A DNA stretch of 64,000 nt from an uncultured Alphaproteobacteria bacterium (GCA_903860975.1 CAIOSI010000041.1:117409-181408), one strand, 5' to 3'; counted from the stretch's first letter, positions 33,804-44,206 are shown. Translations and numbers: made by a program. The notes: generated by a model not told the origin, from the sequence alone.

Positions 33804-34319
33804 CTAAATCTCTTGGAAGGCGTCGGACCTCTGAGATGTGTCGTCTTCACGGCGGAATGGGCCTTGAAATTTAGGCTCGGATCGGCGCCGACGGTCTGGG
33901 CCAAAATAGTCCCTCGTCTTCACAAAGCCGCGCGGGTGATTGACGATCTGGTTGATCCGCTCGACGACCCCGCGAGCCGTTAGCGGCTTGGCCAGGAATT
34001 CATTGACGCCGGCTTCGCGAGCTTCATTCACCCGGGCCATTGTCGAGTGTCCAGTGATCATAATCACTGGACACATCCGGTTCGGACTTTCAGGTGATCG
34101 CCGCAGCAGACGCACGAAATCGATGCCGTCCAGGGGCTGCATGGCCAGGTCAGTCAAGATGATGTCGATCGGATGGTCGCGCATCATCTGCAGGCCTTGG
34201 GCACCTTCGCTCGCCTCGCAAATTTGCCACACGCCAAGCGCCTTGAGGATCTCTGATAACAATACCCGCATATGGTGATTGTCATCAACGATCAGGAACT
34301 TGAGCAGATCGTAGCGCAA
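33804..34319 (-). CDS. Single-domain response regulator with basic C-terminal tail
   Basis: A 171-residue protein. Residues 5-125 form a receiver domain: FLIVDDNHHMR (acid pocket D12/D13), phospho-Asp D57 in ILTDLAMQPLDG, MITGHS (Thr switch) and LAKPLTARG (Lys). The tail YFGPDRRRRSEPKFQGPFRR is conserved in CheY-like Caulobacterales regulators and has a run of arginines that could bind protein, c-di-GMP or nucleic acid; I cannot say which. No output enzyme domain. No kinase gene is adjacent, although the degenerate hybrid protein lies 2.2 kb away. Confidence 0.85.
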   Translation of the reverse strand: MRYDLLKFLIVDDNHHMRVLLSEILKALGVWQICEASEGAQGLQMMRDHPIDIILTDLAMQPLDGIDFVRLLRRSPESPNRMCPVIMITGHSTMARVNEAREAGVNEFLAKPLTARGVVERINQIVNHPRGFVKTRDYFGPDRRRRSEPKFQGPFRREDDTSQRSDAFQEI

Positions 34320-34552
34320 AGGCGATCAATATCCGTTTCTGCCTAAGGTCGGACCGGCTAAGCAACTCGACTCAGCCGAAACTTGGCTGTTCTGCGTACG
34401 TTACTGAAATGATTGCGGTCAATGTCCAGCTCATGTGTTCTTTGTAAAAAACCAAGTCGCTTTGGTTGATCGGGGTCCAGGATGTAAACTTCGTGTGTGT
34501 CTGGCGCCAACGGAGCGAAGTCGGCTTCGCTGAACAGGCTACAAAATCACCC

Positions 34553-35638
34553 TTAGCCGGTCTGGCCTCGATGCCGCAGAAAGGCGTCGGCGAGGACGCA
34601 GGCGACCATCGCTTCGACGACCGGTACGGCGCGAATTCCAACGCAGGGATCGTGACGGCCCTTGGTACGCAGTTCGATCTCCTCGCCTGCTTCATTGATC
34701 GTGCGGCGAGGCGTCAGGATCGAAGAGGTGGGCTTGAAGGCCACGCGGGCGGTGACAGGCTGGCCGGTGGAGATGCCTCCCAGGATGCCGCCTGCGCTAT
34801 TCGATAGGAACAGCGGGCCGTCATTTCCGGCACGCATCTCGTCGGCGTTCTCCTCGCCGGTGAGGGCTGCAGCCGCAAAGCCTGCACCGATTTCCACACC
34901 CTTTGCGGCATTGATCGACATCAGTGCGCCAGCGAGCTCTGCGTCGAGCTTGCCGTAGATCGGCGCGCCCCAGCCGGCGGGCGCACCTACGGCTTCGACC
35001 GCCACGATAGCACCCGTCGAAGATCCGGCCTTGCGGATCGCTTCCAGGTGCTCTTCCCAGATGGGGACCATGTCTGGGTCTGGACACCAGAAGGGATTGG
35101 TCTCGGTTTGGCTAAAGTCGATCCGGTCCGGCGAGACGGCGTGCGGGCCGATCTGGACGACCGCGCCGCGGACCACCACCCCGGAGATGATTTTTCGCGC
35201 GATCGCGCCCGCAGCGACCCGCGCGGCTGTCTCGCGAGCGGATTGTCTGCCGCCGCCACGGTAGTCGCGCACGCCATACTTGGCGAAATAACTGTAGTCG
35301 GCATGGCCCGGACGAAATGCCGTGGCGATCTCGGAATAGTCGCGACTGCGCTGATCGACGTTATCGATGATCATCGAGATAGGGGTGCCGGTCGTCACCT
35401 GATTTGGATAACGCTCATCTGAAAAGACGCCTGAGAGGATGCGTACGGCGTCCGGCTCCTGGCGTTGGGTGACGAACTTGCCTTGCCCGGGGCGGCGCTT
35501 CTCGAGCCAGACCTGCACGTCGGCCTCAGTGAGTTGGATTCCGGGCGGGCAGCCATCGACGACACAGCCGAGGGCTTGCCCATGGCTTTCGCCCCAGGTG
35601 GTGACGCGCAGGAGATGGCCGAACGTATTGTGCGACAT
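34553..35638 (-). CDS. aroC: Chorismate synthase
   Basis: A 361-residue protein of the usual length. It starts [20 protein letters not shown], the aroC signature, and contains [53 protein letters not shown] and [18 protein letters not shown]. It forms chorismate from EPSP using reduced FMN. The reaction has no redox change. It supplies the chorismate mutase operon at 28-29 kb, although the two loci are unlinked. Confidence 0.96.
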   Translation of the reverse strand: MSHNTFGHLLRVTTWGESHGQALGCVVDGCPPGIQLTEADVQVWLEKRRPGQGKFVTQRQEPDAVRILSGVFSDERYPNQVTTGTPISMIIDNVDQRSRDYSEIATAFRPGHADYSYFAKYGVRDYRGGGRQSARETAARVAAGAIARKIISGVVVRGAVVQIGPHAVSPDRIDFSQTETNPFWCPDPDMVPIWEEHLEAIRKAGSSTGAIVAVEAVGAPAGWGAPIYGKLDAELAGALMSINAAKGVEIGAGFAAAALTGEENADEMRAGNDGPLFLSNSAGGILGGISTGQPVTARVAFKPTSSILTPRRTINEAGEEIELRTKGRHDPCVGIRAVPVVEAMVACVLADAFLRHRGQTG

Positions 35639-35680
35639 GGGCGGGCTTGTAACGGCTAACCGGGCTTCACGCCAAGCCGC

Positions 35681-36760
35681 CTAAGGGGAGCCCAAGGCGC
35701 CGGCGAAGAACGTAAGCGCCATCTGGAGGGCGTCATGATGGGTCGGCCCTTGCGGGAGGCTCGTCTGACACATTGCTATCGAGGCCCGTGCCTGAGGACT
35801 GCAAGTCGACAAAAAATCGTAATGGCCGACGCCAGGCAAGGCCTTCATCTGAGCACGCGGAATAGCGCGTGCGGCGACCCCGCCATTTGTATGTGGCGGC
35901 GCAATTGTGTCGGCTTCACCAAGAATGATGGCGACGGGTGTCGTCATGGCCGAAAGACTGGCGGGGTCGAGCGCTTGGACGATGGCTGGAGCCATAGCGA
36001 AAACAGCGCGAACCCCGCGGATTGAATGGTCATCACTGGCGTAGGCTGCGTCCGCTGCGATCTGGGGTGTGGCCAGAGCGGCCGACGTCTGGTCGAGTGT
36101 CACGGGGAACTCAGGCTGTGGCTTGCAGGCGCCATCTTCGGGATGAGCGGCGCAGAAGGCACGCAAACGCGGTAAATCGACCCTGGCGCCAGCTGCGGCC
36201 AAGGCGGTTAAGCCGCCAGTCGAGAAGCCCGCAACGCCAAGTCGCTTCAAGTCCAGATGCGCGCTGATCGCTGGATCGGCCTTCACGCGCTCTAGAGCTG
36301 CATTGAGATCGCCGGGACGATCCCAGAACATTATCGCGCCAGGTATCGTCATTTTATCGAGGCCGTTGTCGCCCGGGTGGTCGACAGCGATCACCACAAA
36401 ACCCTGTTGGGCAAGCACGGTGGTGAACCAGGCCATCATCCGCGCCGTGCCGCCGAAACCATGGGAGAACAGGATGACTGGACGGCGTCGATCGTCAGAG
36501 AATTCAGCGTTGGCGGCCGCCTCGCCGACGTAGAACAAAGGATGCCCCGGCGTGCCAATGTCCAGCGACTGTTCGTTGGCCCCCTCGGCGGCGGGATACC
36601 AGACGGTGATGCGGACGATGGCGCGGTGATCGGCGTCACGCAGGGAAGCGGTCGCGGCGGTGGTCTCAAGGTGACGCTCGCCGACGGGGAAGGCCTGTAC
36701 GGTACTCGCCAGCAACACGGTTGCGGCGGAGATAACAAGGAGCATCGGAAAGCGCGGCAT
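35681..36760 (-). CDS. Secreted alpha/beta hydrolase
   Basis: A 359-residue protein with a signal peptide ending near A-S-T-V-Q-A-F. The hydrolase core shows PVILFSHGFGGTARM (oxyanion loop), VDHPGDNG, the nucleophile elbow VAGFSTGGLTAL, an acid region ILGEADTIAPPH and the final His in PGVGHYDF. It resembles dienelactone-hydrolase/PAF-acetylhydrolase-like secreted esterases. The substrate is unknown. It lies 42 bases after the aroC start on the same strand, so it could be upstream in an operon with aroC. Confidence 0.83.
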   Translation of the reverse strand: MPRFPMLLVISAATVLLASTVQAFPVGERHLETTAATASLRDADHRAIVRITVWYPAAEGANEQSLDIGTPGHPLFYVGEAAANAEFSDDRRRPVILFSHGFGGTARMMAWFTTVLAQQGFVVIAVDHPGDNGLDKMTIPGAIMFWDRPGDLNAALERVKADPAISAHLDLKRLGVAGFSTGGLTALAAAGARVDLPRLRAFCAAHPEDGACKPQPEFPVTLDQTSAALATPQIAADAAYASDDHSIRGVRAVFAMAPAIVQALDPASLSAMTTPVAIILGEADTIAPPHTNGGVAARAIPRAQMKALPGVGHYDFLSTCSPQARASIAMCQTSLPQGPTHHDALQMALTFFAGALGSP

Positions 36761-36840
36761 AGGCAGGAACCCCCTCGAATCTTCGGCCGGACCCTATGCG
36801 AGGCAGGCGTGATGCGCCGCTGAAATCGCGGCCAGGTGAC

Positions 36841-37539
36841 TCAGGCGGCCCAGGCGGCAGCAAAGCGGCGCAGCAGGGTGCGTGCGGCGCTGTCGATTTT
36901 GTCTGTCTGGGCGGGGGCCAGGCGCAGGAAAAGGTGGCCCTGTCGGTGAGGGCCGCGGGCGGGGAGTCCCTGGCCCACGAGGCGGACGAGCTTGCGCTCG
37001 CCGGCCTTGCGGGTCAGCCACACGATGCGGCGGCCGACGGGCGTCTCGATGGCTATGCGACCACCTTCGGCGAGCGTGCGTGGTGCGACAGAGGCGTTGA
37101 TCCAGAGGTCGTCGCCCCGGACCAAAATGTCGGGCGTTCCGTGCAATGCGACGGGCAGTTCGACCGGGCCGACGCGGACTTTGTCTCCGGAGCGAAGTCC
37201 CGCTGGCAAACGAATACGCACGCGGCGGCCATCGGGAAGTTTGTGTTCGGCGAAACCGCCCTGCAGGGCGATCAACGGATCGATCGTGAGCCCCATCGGC
37301 TCGGGCGTCCACGCAACTGGAGGCTGGCTGATGCGGTCTTGGCTTGATTGGGCGGCTTGAAGTCGATGATAGGCCTCGACCACGTTCCGGAAACGCTCGC
37401 TGCCGCCGCCTGAGCGATCGGGGTGCGCGCGTTTGGCCGCTTCACGGAAAGCCCGGCGCAGGTCACCCGGCGTGAAGAACGGGCCAAGGCCCAAGATCTC
37501 TCGCGAAGCTCTCAGGGAAATCGGAGGATCACTCGCCAT
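36841..37539 (-). CDS. J-domain co-chaperone (DnaJ C-terminal domain protein)
   Basis: A 232-residue protein. An N-terminal J domain of about 60 residues has AFREAAKRAHPDRSGGGSERF, including the His-Pro-Asp motif that triggers Hsp70 ATPase. The C-terminal part has DnaJ client-binding strands: VRIRLPAGLRSGDKVRVG and G-T-P-D-I-L-V-R-G-D-D-L-W. No zinc-finger cysteine repeats are present, so it is a type II/CbpA-like DnaJ and not the main DnaJ. It lies opposite to pdxH with about 320 bases between. Confidence 0.85.
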   Translation of the reverse strand: MASDPPISLRASREILGLGPFFTPGDLRRAFREAAKRAHPDRSGGGSERFRNVVEAYHRLQAAQSSQDRISQPPVAWTPEPMGLTIDPLIALQGGFAEHKLPDGRRVRIRLPAGLRSGDKVRVGPVELPVALHGTPDILVRGDDLWINASVAPRTLAEGGRIAIETPVGRRIVWLTRKAGERKLVRLVGQGLPARGPHRQGHLFLRLAPAQTDKIDSAARTLLRRFAAAWAA

Positions 37540-37858
37540 CGCCCGGACAGTCGCCGAAACATGGTCAAGGGAGCGTTAAGCCCGGGCGATTTGTCGACGC
37601 CGGGTCGAAAAGGCACTTTCTGTTGCCGTTAGAGCTCGTGCAAACGATTGGTGTCTGGGCGGCGGGCGTTAGAAAGGTCGCCGAATGGCAAGGGCTTGAT
37701 CCGGCCTAGGCGGCCCGCTGTGGGCTTGGCATCACGGGACGGATAGCCCGCCAATCATTGGCGAGGAGGGACATGTCCACGTTTGGACACCGGGAGAAGC
37801 TGACATCAGCTCGTGTTCCAGTAGCGGAGCGCAGGATCACCGCGCTATACCTTCAGCG
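37540..37858. other. Divergent intergenic region
   Basis: About 320 bases between the J-domain gene and pdxH. I see no gene, no tRNA and no clear terminator. It presumably carries both promoters. Confidence 0.4.
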
Positions 37859-38524
37859 ATGACCGACAAGATTGCGATCCCGCCGTCGCCCTCTGAGGAC
37901 GACTATGTGCGACAGGTGGCTGAGGCCGGCGCTTTGCCGCAGCTGAGCGCGACCGAGCCGTACGCATTGTTCAACGAATGGCTGCGCGAAGCGGTAGCCA
38001 AAGAGCCGAACGATGCCAACGCCATGTCGTTGGCGACCGTCGATGCCGACGGCTTGCCGGACGTGCGGATGGTGCTTTTGAAGGAGGCCGATCTGCGCGG
38101 CTTCGTCTTCTATTCCAACGCCGGGAGCGCAAAAGGTCGGGAGCTGGCAACCAATCCAAAGGCGGCGCTGCTTTTCCATTGGAAATCCCTGCGCAGGCAG
38201 GTGCGCGTGCGCGGCGTGGTGACATCGGTCACCGATGCTGAAGCCGACGCATACTGGGCGACACGGGCGCGGCCAGCCCAGCTGGGTGCCTGGGCCTCTG
38301 AGCAATCACAGCCCCTGCCAGACCGGATGGCCTTCGAGAAAAAGATCGCTGAGTTCGGCCTCAAGTTCGGATTTGGCAAGGTTCCGCGTCCCGCGCATTG
38401 GTCGGGATGGCGGATCGCTCCGCAGTCCATCGAATTTTGGCGCGACCGGCCGTTCCGGTTGCACGAGCGGCTGGTCTTCGCCCGAAGCGGTGAGGGCTGG
38501 ACGACGAGCAGACTGTTTCCTTGA
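37859..38524 (+). CDS. pdxH: Pyridoxamine 5'-phosphate oxidase
   Basis: A 221-residue flavoprotein. [55 protein letters not shown], the [14 protein letters not shown] segment and the C-terminal [14 protein letters not shown] are all PdxH landmarks. It oxidises pyridoxamine phosphate or pyridoxine phosphate to PLP with FMN. PLP is the cofactor used by the hisC-type enzyme in this window. Its TGA overlaps the TTG of the next gene by four bases. Confidence 0.95.
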   Translation: MTDKIAIPPSPSEDDYVRQVAEAGALPQLSATEPYALFNEWLREAVAKEPNDANAMSLATVDADGLPDVRMVLLKEADLRGFVFYSNAGSAKGRELATNPKAALLFHWKSLRRQVRVRGVVTSVTDAEADAYWATRARPAQLGAWASEQSQPLPDRMAFEKKIAEFGLKFGFGKVPRPAHWSGWRIAPQSIEFWRDRPFRLHERLVFARSGEGWTTSRLFP

Positions 38525-40023
38525 GCAACGGTCACGAAGCGGAAATCATCGCCTGGCTCCTGGGCCAATCTGCACGGTCCATCGACACCGCTTGCGCTCA
38601 TGTTTTCTTGTCTGACGAGGTGGCGTGGAAGCTGAAGCGTAACGTCGATCTGGGTTACGTCGACTTCAGCACTCGGGAAAAGCGCAAGTGGGCGCTGGAC
38701 CGCGAACTGGCGTTCAACCAACCCACAGCCTCGGATATCTATCGCGCCGTGCGCAGCATCACGCGAGAAGCTGATGGTGGCCTGGCGTTCGACGGCGCGG
38801 GGCGCCCCATCGAATATGTTCTGGAGATGCGCCGCTTTGACGATGGCGCGGTGCTGGCGGCCGATCCCAGCGTGATCGACGGTGAGATCGCTGAAGTGCT
38901 TGGGCGGATGATTGCGGATTTTCACTCGGTGGCACCGCTGCGCCCGTCCGGCGGGATCACCGCCTTGGAATGGACGATCCATTCCAACGCTGGGCTGCTG
39001 CGCGATCTGAAGGTGCAGTTGGGCGAGACGCGCGTCGAGACAATGGTCGACGCAACCTATGCAGAATGGCAAAGGCAGCGACCGCTGCTGGCGGCTCGGA
39101 CCCAGGCCGGTTTCGCCCGACGCTGCCACGGCGACCTGCATCTGGCCAACATCCTGCTGGAAAACGGCAAGCCGGTGGTGTTCGACTGCATCGAGTTCAA
39201 CGATCTTCTGAGCGATCTAGACGTTCAGTACGACCTCGCCTTTCTGCTGATGGATCTCGACTTCCGTGGCCGTCGCGACGCCGGCGTACGGGTTCTGTCG
39301 GCCTATCTGGACCAAGCGGCACGAAGCTTCGGGCCGGAGTTTTTGGACGGATTGGCGGCGCTGCCGCTTATGATGGCCGTGCGTGCAGCGGTTCGCGCCC
39401 ACGTCTCCATGCACGCCGGCGATATGGAGCTCTCCAAAGCCTATGTGGATGCGGCCATCGCCCATCTGTCGCCTGCGTCACCCGTGCTGGGCGCGGTGGG
39501 CGGGTTTTCTGGTACGGGCAAGTCGACCTTTGCGCGGGCCATTGCACCTGCACTGGGTGCCTCGCCCGGTGCGGTTGTCCTACGCACAGATGAGGTGCGC
39601 AAAAGGCTTGCCGGCGCGGGGCCGGTCGATCGACTTTCGCCCGAGATCTACACAGCCGAATTCTACGCCCGGGTCTATGATGCGGCCTTCACAACGGCGC
39701 GCGCGCTGATCCGGGCGGGCTGCTCGGTTGTGCTGGACGCAACCTTTACGGAACCGGGTCTTCGGGCGCGGGCTGAAGCGCTTGCCGCCGACCTGGGCGT
39801 CCCGTTCCACGGTGTCTGGCTGCAGGCGCCGCTCGAGGTGTTAGAGGCCCGCGTCGGCACCCGCGTGGGCGATGCTTCGGATGCGACGCTTCAGGTGCTG
39901 CACGACCAGATCGCCCGCTGCGAAGTCTCGTCGGTCACATGGGTGCGAGTTGATGCGACCCAGTCGACGGCTCAATTTGCGGCAACCTGGCTCGCGGGGT
40001 CCGTTGCGTCTGATCACCGATAA
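38521..40023 (+). CDS. Bifunctional APH-like kinase and P-loop ATPase
   Basis: A 500-residue fusion. The first part (about 1-310) is an aminoglycoside-phosphotransferase-like kinase domain: [10 protein letters not shown] (Lys), [12 protein letters not shown] (catalytic loop) and VFDCIEFND (metal Asp). The second (about 325-490) is a nucleotide kinase with P-loop GFSGTGKST, an L-R-T-D-E-V-R-K strand end and V-L-D-A-T-F. This two-domain architecture is common in proteobacteria but its substrate is unknown. TTG start, four-base overlap with pdxH, which suggests coupled translation. Confidence 0.88.
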   Translation: MSNGHEAEIIAWLLGQSARSIDTACAHVFLSDEVAWKLKRNVDLGYVDFSTREKRKWALDRELAFNQPTASDIYRAVRSITREADGGLAFDGAGRPIEYVLEMRRFDDGAVLAADPSVIDGEIAEVLGRMIADFHSVAPLRPSGGITALEWTIHSNAGLLRDLKVQLGETRVETMVDATYAEWQRQRPLLAARTQAGFARRCHGDLHLANILLENGKPVVFDCIEFNDLLSDLDVQYDLAFLLMDLDFRGRRDAGVRVLSAYLDQAARSFGPEFLDGLAALPLMMAVRAAVRAHVSMHAGDMELSKAYVDAAIAHLSPASPVLGAVGGFSGTGKSTFARAIAPALGASPGAVVLRTDEVRKRLAGAGPVDRLSPEIYTAEFYARVYDAAFTTARALIRAGCSVVLDATFTEPGLRARAEALAADLGVPFHGVWLQAPLEVLEARVGTRVGDASDATLQVLHDQIARCEVSSVTWVRVDATQSTAQFAATWLAGSVASDHR

Positions 40024-40073
40024 CATTAGCGTCCCGCCAAACGGCAGGGGCGCCGGATCGGGAGGATGATGCA

Positions 40074-41720
40074 ATGCACGGGCTGATGCAGGACTGGCCG
40101 TTGACGGTCGATAAAATCCTGGACCACGCCAAGAATTGGCACGGCGATCGCGAGATCGTCAGCCGCTCAGTGGAAGGCCCTATCGTTCGTACGACCTATG
40201 GCCAGGTCCATGACCGCGCCAAGCGCGTCTCCAACGCCCTCAAAGTCCTGGGTATTCAGCCTGGCGACAGGGTCGCGACGCTGGCGTGGAACACCAGCCG
40301 CCACATCGAGGCCTGGTACGGCATTATGGGCATGGGCGCGGTCTGCCACACTCTGAACCCACGTCTCTTCGCTGAGCAACTCTGCTACATCGTCAATCAC
40401 GCTGAAGATCAGGTGATTTTCACCGACCTTACCTTCTTGCCGATCCTGACCGAGCTTCAGGCGCAGATGCCGTGCGTGAAGCATGTCATCGTTCTGACCG
40501 ACGAAGCGCACATGGCCGGCGTCACCCTGCCGGGCGCGCTTTGCTACGAGACATTGCTGGCTCAGAATTCCACCGACTGCGTGTGGGGCGGCTTCGACGA
40601 AAACAGCGCTGCAGCGCTCTGCTACACTTCCGGCACAACGGGCAATCCCAAGGGCGTGCTTTATTCCCACCGATCCAATTTTCTCCATACGCTCGTGACC
40701 ATGGGCAAGGATGTCATGGGGATCTCCGCGACGGACACCGTGTTGCCTGTGGTACCGATGTTCCATGCGAATGCCTGGGGGCTTGCCTTCTCCTGTGCCG
40801 CGGTCGGGGCGAAGCTGGTCAACCCGGGACAGAAGCTCGATGGGGCCTCGATCTATGAATTGCTGGAGAGCGAGGAAGTCACGTTCTCGGCAGCTGTGCC
40901 AACGGTGTGGCAGATGCTGCTGACCCACATGCGAGAGAATAACCTGAAGCCTTCGACCTTGAAGCGGGTCGTGATCGGCGGCTCGGCCGTGCCAGAAGCG
41001 TTGGTCCGCGCTTTCCGCGACGACTACGGGGTCAGCGTCACCCATGCCTGGGGCATGACAGAGACCAGCCCGCTTGGCACGCTCGCGACGCCAACTGGAG
41101 CCATCGCCAAGATGGATCCCGAGGCGCAGCTGCGCTTCACCTTGAAACAAGGCCGTCCGCCGGTCGGTATCGAGTTGAAGCTCGAGAACGACGCGGGCGA
41201 GCGCCTTCCACACGACGGGACGACCTTTGGCCGGTTGATGGTCAAGGGCCCGTTCGTGGTCGGCGAATACTTCAAAGGTGATGGCGGTGAGATCCTCGAC
41301 GACGAGGGTTTCTTTGACACCGGCGATGTGGCCACCATCGATGACTACGGATTCATGCAGATCACCGACCGGGCCAAGGACGTTATCAAGTCGGGCGGCG
41401 AGTGGATCTCTACAATTGAAATCGAGAACATCGCGGTTGGCCATGAGAAGGCTTTCCTCTGCGCGGTGATCGGTGCAGCCCACCCGAAGTGGGACGAGCG
41501 CCCCGTGCTTCTGGTGAAGCTGATGCCAGGGGCTGAGGCGACAAAAGAAGAATTCCTGGGCTTCCTCGAAGGCAAGATCGCCAAGTGGTGGACGCCAGAC
41601 GATGTGCTGTTCGTTGACGACATTCCGCTAGGTGCCACCGGCAAGATCGACAAGAAGCTGATCCGTCAGCGGATGGCTGACTACGTACTGCCCACGGCCA
41701 AGGCTAAGGCGACCGCTTGA
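40074..41720 (+). CDS. Fatty-acid-CoA ligase (AMP-binding)
   Basis: A 548-residue acyl-adenylating enzyme. Motifs: LCYTSGTTGNPKGVLYSHR (P-loop-like AMP motif), H-A-N-A-W-G, HAWGMTETSPLG (A5), DTGDVATIDDYGF (A7), TDRAKDVIKSGGEWIS (A8) and the catalytic Lys in GATGKIDKK (A10). It makes acyl-AMP and then acyl-CoA from a free medium- or long-chain acid. The GGAGGATG site lies 5-12 bases before the ATG. A GNAT gene follows with a four-base overlap (TTGA). Confidence 0.93.
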   Translation: MHGLMQDWPLTVDKILDHAKNWHGDREIVSRSVEGPIVRTTYGQVHDRAKRVSNALKVLGIQPGDRVATLAWNTSRHIEAWYGIMGMGAVCHTLNPRLFAEQLCYIVNHAEDQVIFTDLTFLPILTELQAQMPCVKHVIVLTDEAHMAGVTLPGALCYETLLAQNSTDCVWGGFDENSAAALCYTSGTTGNPKGVLYSHRSNFLHTLVTMGKDVMGISATDTVLPVVPMFHANAWGLAFSCAAVGAKLVNPGQKLDGASIYELLESEEVTFSAAVPTVWQMLLTHMRENNLKPSTLKRVVIGGSAVPEALVRAFRDDYGVSVTHAWGMTETSPLGTLATPTGAIAKMDPEAQLRFTLKQGRPPVGIELKLENDAGERLPHDGTTFGRLMVKGPFVVGEYFKGDGGEILDDEGFFDTGDVATIDDYGFMQITDRAKDVIKSGGEWISTIEIENIAVGHEKAFLCAVIGAAHPKWDERPVLLVKLMPGAEATKEEFLGFLEGKIAKWWTPDDVLFVDDIPLGATGKIDKKLIRQRMADYVLPTAKAKATA

Positions 41721-42247
41721 TTGAAGCGGTTGTGCTGACGCCGGCTGTCGAGGCCGACCATGCCGAGATCGTGGAGCTGAGCAACTGGGCCTATCGCGGG
41801 ACCGGGCCGCAGTCGAGTTGGACGGTCGAGAGCTTCCTCGAAGGCGATCGGACGAATGTGGTGGCGCTTCGGGCCGATCTTGCGCGCGCACCGCAGGCTC
41901 AAATCCTGATCTGGCGCGCTGCGAACGGGGAGCTTCAGGGGCACTGTTGGGTAGAGCCGCTTCAGGCCGGGGTCTGGTATCTTGGCCTGCTGAGCGTCAG
42001 GCCAGATCGTCAGGACCAGAAGCTTGGACGCCGGCTTTTGGCGGCGGCCGAGGATCACGCTCGTCATTGTGGCGCAAAACGCATGCAAATGACCGTGATC
42101 AATATCCGCGCCACCCTGATCGCCTGGTACGAGCGGCGGGGCTACGCACTGTCGCGCGAGGTGCGGCCCTTCCCTTACGGCGATGACCGGTTTGGTCGAC
42201 CGCTGCGGGACGACCTCAGCTTCGTGGTGCTAGAGCGGCAGCTCTAG
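41717..42247 (+). CDS. GNAT family acetyltransferase
   Basis: A 176-residue GCN5-related acetyltransferase. LGLLSVRPDRQDQKLGRRLL (strand 4 and the acetyl-CoA pyrophosphate loop Q-x-x-x-G-R), AAEDHARHCGAKRMQMTV and WYERRGYALSRE are typical. Substrate unknown. TTG start overlapping the acyl-CoA ligase stop. Its stop codon overlaps the stop of the convergent MBL gene by four bases. Confidence 0.87.
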   Translation: MIEAVVLTPAVEADHAEIVELSNWAYRGTGPQSSWTVESFLEGDRTNVVALRADLARAPQAQILIWRAANGELQGHCWVEPLQAGVWYLGLLSVRPDRQDQKLGRRLLAAAEDHARHCGAKRMQMTVINIRATLIAWYERRGYALSREVRPFPYGDDRFGRPLRDDLSFVVLERQL

Positions 42248-43140
42248 GTTAGCCGATAGACGGTGTCCGGCCCCGGATCGCCGTCGCTCTTAATATTCCC
42301 ACTGCGCTCCATGTGGATGATCGCCGCCAGCATCGACCGAGCTGCGGCGGGGTGGAGGCGAGGGTCGACGTCTCTGTAGAGCTTTGGAACGAGGTCGCCG
42401 ATGCGGGTCGGGCCGTCAGCCAGCGCCAGCAGGATCTGGTCGATCCGCTCCTGGCGATGGGCCGCGTAGGCCTCAATGAAGGGCGTGACCTTGCGGATCG
42501 GCGGGCCATGGGTGGGCCAAAGGGTCGTGAAGTTGCGTGCGCGAACCGTCTCCAGGCTCGCCAGATAGTCGGTCATGTCGCCATCGGGCGGGGTAATCAC
42601 GGTCGTCGACCAACCCATGATGTGGTCGCCAGAGAAGAGCGCGTTCTCCTCCTTGAGCGCATAGCAGATGTGGTTTGAGGTGTGGCCGGGCGTGGAAATA
42701 GCCTCGATCGTCCAGCCGGGTCCTCTCACTTCGCCGCCCCCGCAGAGGCTGACGTCGGGTTTGAAGTCATGGTCGTGGCCGGCCTCCATTTTCACCTCTC
42801 CGGTGTCATCGGCATCGTGGCCCTTGACCGCACAGCCATAGATTGTTGCACCGGTCGCTGCTTTCAGCGGGCCGGCCAACGGCGAGTGGTCAGAATGATG
42901 GTGCGTGATCAGGATCGTCGTGACACGTTCACCTTCGACCGCTCTTAGGATCGCAGCCAGGTGTTCCGGCAGATCTGGGCCTGGATCGATAACGGCGACC
43001 TCGCCTTTACCCACGATGTAGGTGCCGGTGCCTTTGAAAGTGAAGGGGCCTGGATTGTTAGCCACCACGCGGCGGATTAGCGGGGAGATCTGGTCACAGG
43101 CACCGTATTCGAATTCCAGTTCACGAACGAAGGGGATCAT
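42244..43140 (-). CDS. MBL-fold metallohydrolase
   Basis: About 298 residues from ATG 43140, which overlaps the stop of the upstream gene (ATGA). The longer frame to 43269 is rejected because it only reads through that upstream gene. THHHSDHSP is the metallo-beta-lactamase zinc motif H-x-H-x-D-H; STPGHTSNH and SGDHIMGW supply further ligands. A winged-helix-like C-terminal end (R-D-V-D-P...ARSMLAAIIHMERSG) fits the LACTB2/RNase-Z-like hydrolase branch. Substrate unknown. Confidence 0.9.
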   Translation of the reverse strand: MIPFVRELEFEYGACDQISPLIRRVVANNPGPFTFKGTGTYIVGKGEVAVIDPGPDLPEHLAAILRAVEGERVTTILITHHHSDHSPLAGPLKAATGATIYGCAVKGHDADDTGEVKMEAGHDHDFKPDVSLCGGGEVRGPGWTIEAISTPGHTSNHICYALKEENALFSGDHIMGWSTTVITPPDGDMTDYLASLETVRARNFTTLWPTHGPPIRKVTPFIEAYAAHRQERIDQILLALADGPTRIGDLVPKLYRDVDPRLHPAAARSMLAAIIHMERSGNIKSDGDPGPDTVYRLT

Positions 43141-43547
43141 GTGTCGAGCACGCCTGTGAGGTCGTAGCCTGCCCCAAGGGCCAGACCCACCAGTTCGCCG
43201 CGGGTGAAGGCGCCTGACATGGCCTGGCCGAGGGACCAGGTGACGATCGAGCGCGTGCCGGAACGGCAATAGGCCAGCACCGGGCCTGCGGCAGCTTCCA
43301 CGGCTTCGCGCATGGCTTCGACCTCTGCAGCGCCCGGAGCGCCACGAACGGGGATGTGGGTAAAGGTCAATCCAGCGCCCATGGCCGCCGCAGCGATGTC
43401 GGCCGAGCTCAGCTGACCCGGATCTTCGCCGTCAGGTCGGTTGCAGACGATCGCGGTGAAGCCGTCGCTCTTGGCTCGTGCCACGTCAGCAAGGTTTATC
43501 TGCGTTGCGACGGAGAAGTCGTCGGTAATATGTTTAAAGTCAGTCAT
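43137..43547 (-). CDS. TIGR01244 family phosphatase/sulfurtransferase-like protein
   Basis: A 136-residue DSP-like domain. It starts with FKHITDDFSVATQI, followed by CNRPDGEDPGQLSS, and has the active-site loop AYCRSGTRS (C-x4-T-R). This is the BLH N-terminal domain family that elsewhere is fused to an MBL domain in Bigr/Blh proteins tied to sulfide stress and biofilm growth. Here the two domains are separate but coupled genes (ATGA overlap), which is good evidence that they work together. Confidence 0.88.
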   Translation of the reverse strand: MTDFKHITDDFSVATQINLADVARAKSDGFTAIVCNRPDGEDPGQLSSADIAAAAMGAGLTFTHIPVRGAPGAAEVEAMREAVEAAAGPVLAYCRSGTRSIVTWSLGQAMSGAFTRGELVGLALGAGYDLTGVLDT

Positions 43548-43651
43548 AGAGGTCTTGTCCCATTCCTCTTAACGCTCAGCATCATCATCTATCTTGCGCC
43601 GCGTCACGCGAGAACCAGGGTGACGGGCGGCACCCGTCCTTGCGAGGCTCA

Positions 43652-44206
43652 CTATTCCTCGCGATGGACTCTCACGGCGCGTTGATTGGCGACAGTCATC
43701 ATGTAGCTGCCCATTGTTGCGCGATTGATCTTCACTGTTTGGCCGGGCTTTGGATCGATTGGAATCTCAGTGAGATCGACCTGGATCCAGGTCGCGCCGT
43801 CTTGCAGCTTGATTTCCCACTTGCCACCGATTGTTTTGCGCACAGAGGCGATCAGACCGTCAGCCGAGTTGACCACTTCCGGCTTTTCGCCGCGCTCGAA
43901 GAGTGTGATCGATGGCATCGAGAAGCCGAAGGCCTGATGGCGCACCTTGCGAGCCTCTTCGCGACTGACAACCACGACGTCACCCTTGGCCTCCGCCTGG
44001 TCAAGACCTGCGGCCGCCTGATCGTAACAGGCAAGCCGTTGCGTCGGGTCTGTGATCTTGCGGCAATCGATCAGGATCTGCAGCTCTTTGGCTCGCTGCT
44101 GGGCGTTAGGGCCGAGCGGTGGGGCCGCGAGTAGCGGCGCGGCGCTCAGAGCGGTGGTCAATACGACACCGGCGATCAAACGAGGGCCAGCCCCAAACAC
44201 CTTCAT
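43652..44206 (-). CDS. Secreted hypothetical protein
   Basis: A 184-residue protein with a signal peptide (AGVVLTTALSAAPLLAAPPL). A short helical part has ILIDCRKITDPTQRLACYDQAA, a Cys-pair motif seen in many proteobacterial periplasmic proteins. A beta-rich half follows (GKWEIKLQDGATWIQVDL, then V-K-I-N-R-A-T-M-G-S-Y-M-M). No family with known function. It stands alone between the phosphatase gene and the TonB receptor. Confidence 0.78.
   Translation of the reverse strand: MKVFGAGPRLIAGVVLTTALSAAPLLAAPPLGPNAQQRAKELQILIDCRKITDPTQRLACYDQAAAGLDQAEAKGDVVVVSREEARKVRHQAFGFSMPSITLFERGEKPEVVNSADGLIASVRKTIGGKWEIKLQDGATWIQVDLTEIPIDPKPGQTVKINRATMGSYMMTVANQRAVRVHREE

Noticed and set aside
34513..34530. 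Hairpin AGCGAAG/CTTCGCT downstream of aroC as a terminator
   Set aside because: Seven-base stem without a T-run on either strand.
43141..43269. N-terminal extension of the MBL hydrolase frame
   Set aside because: It overlaps the upstream phosphatase gene in another frame; the ATGA-coupled start gives a normal length.
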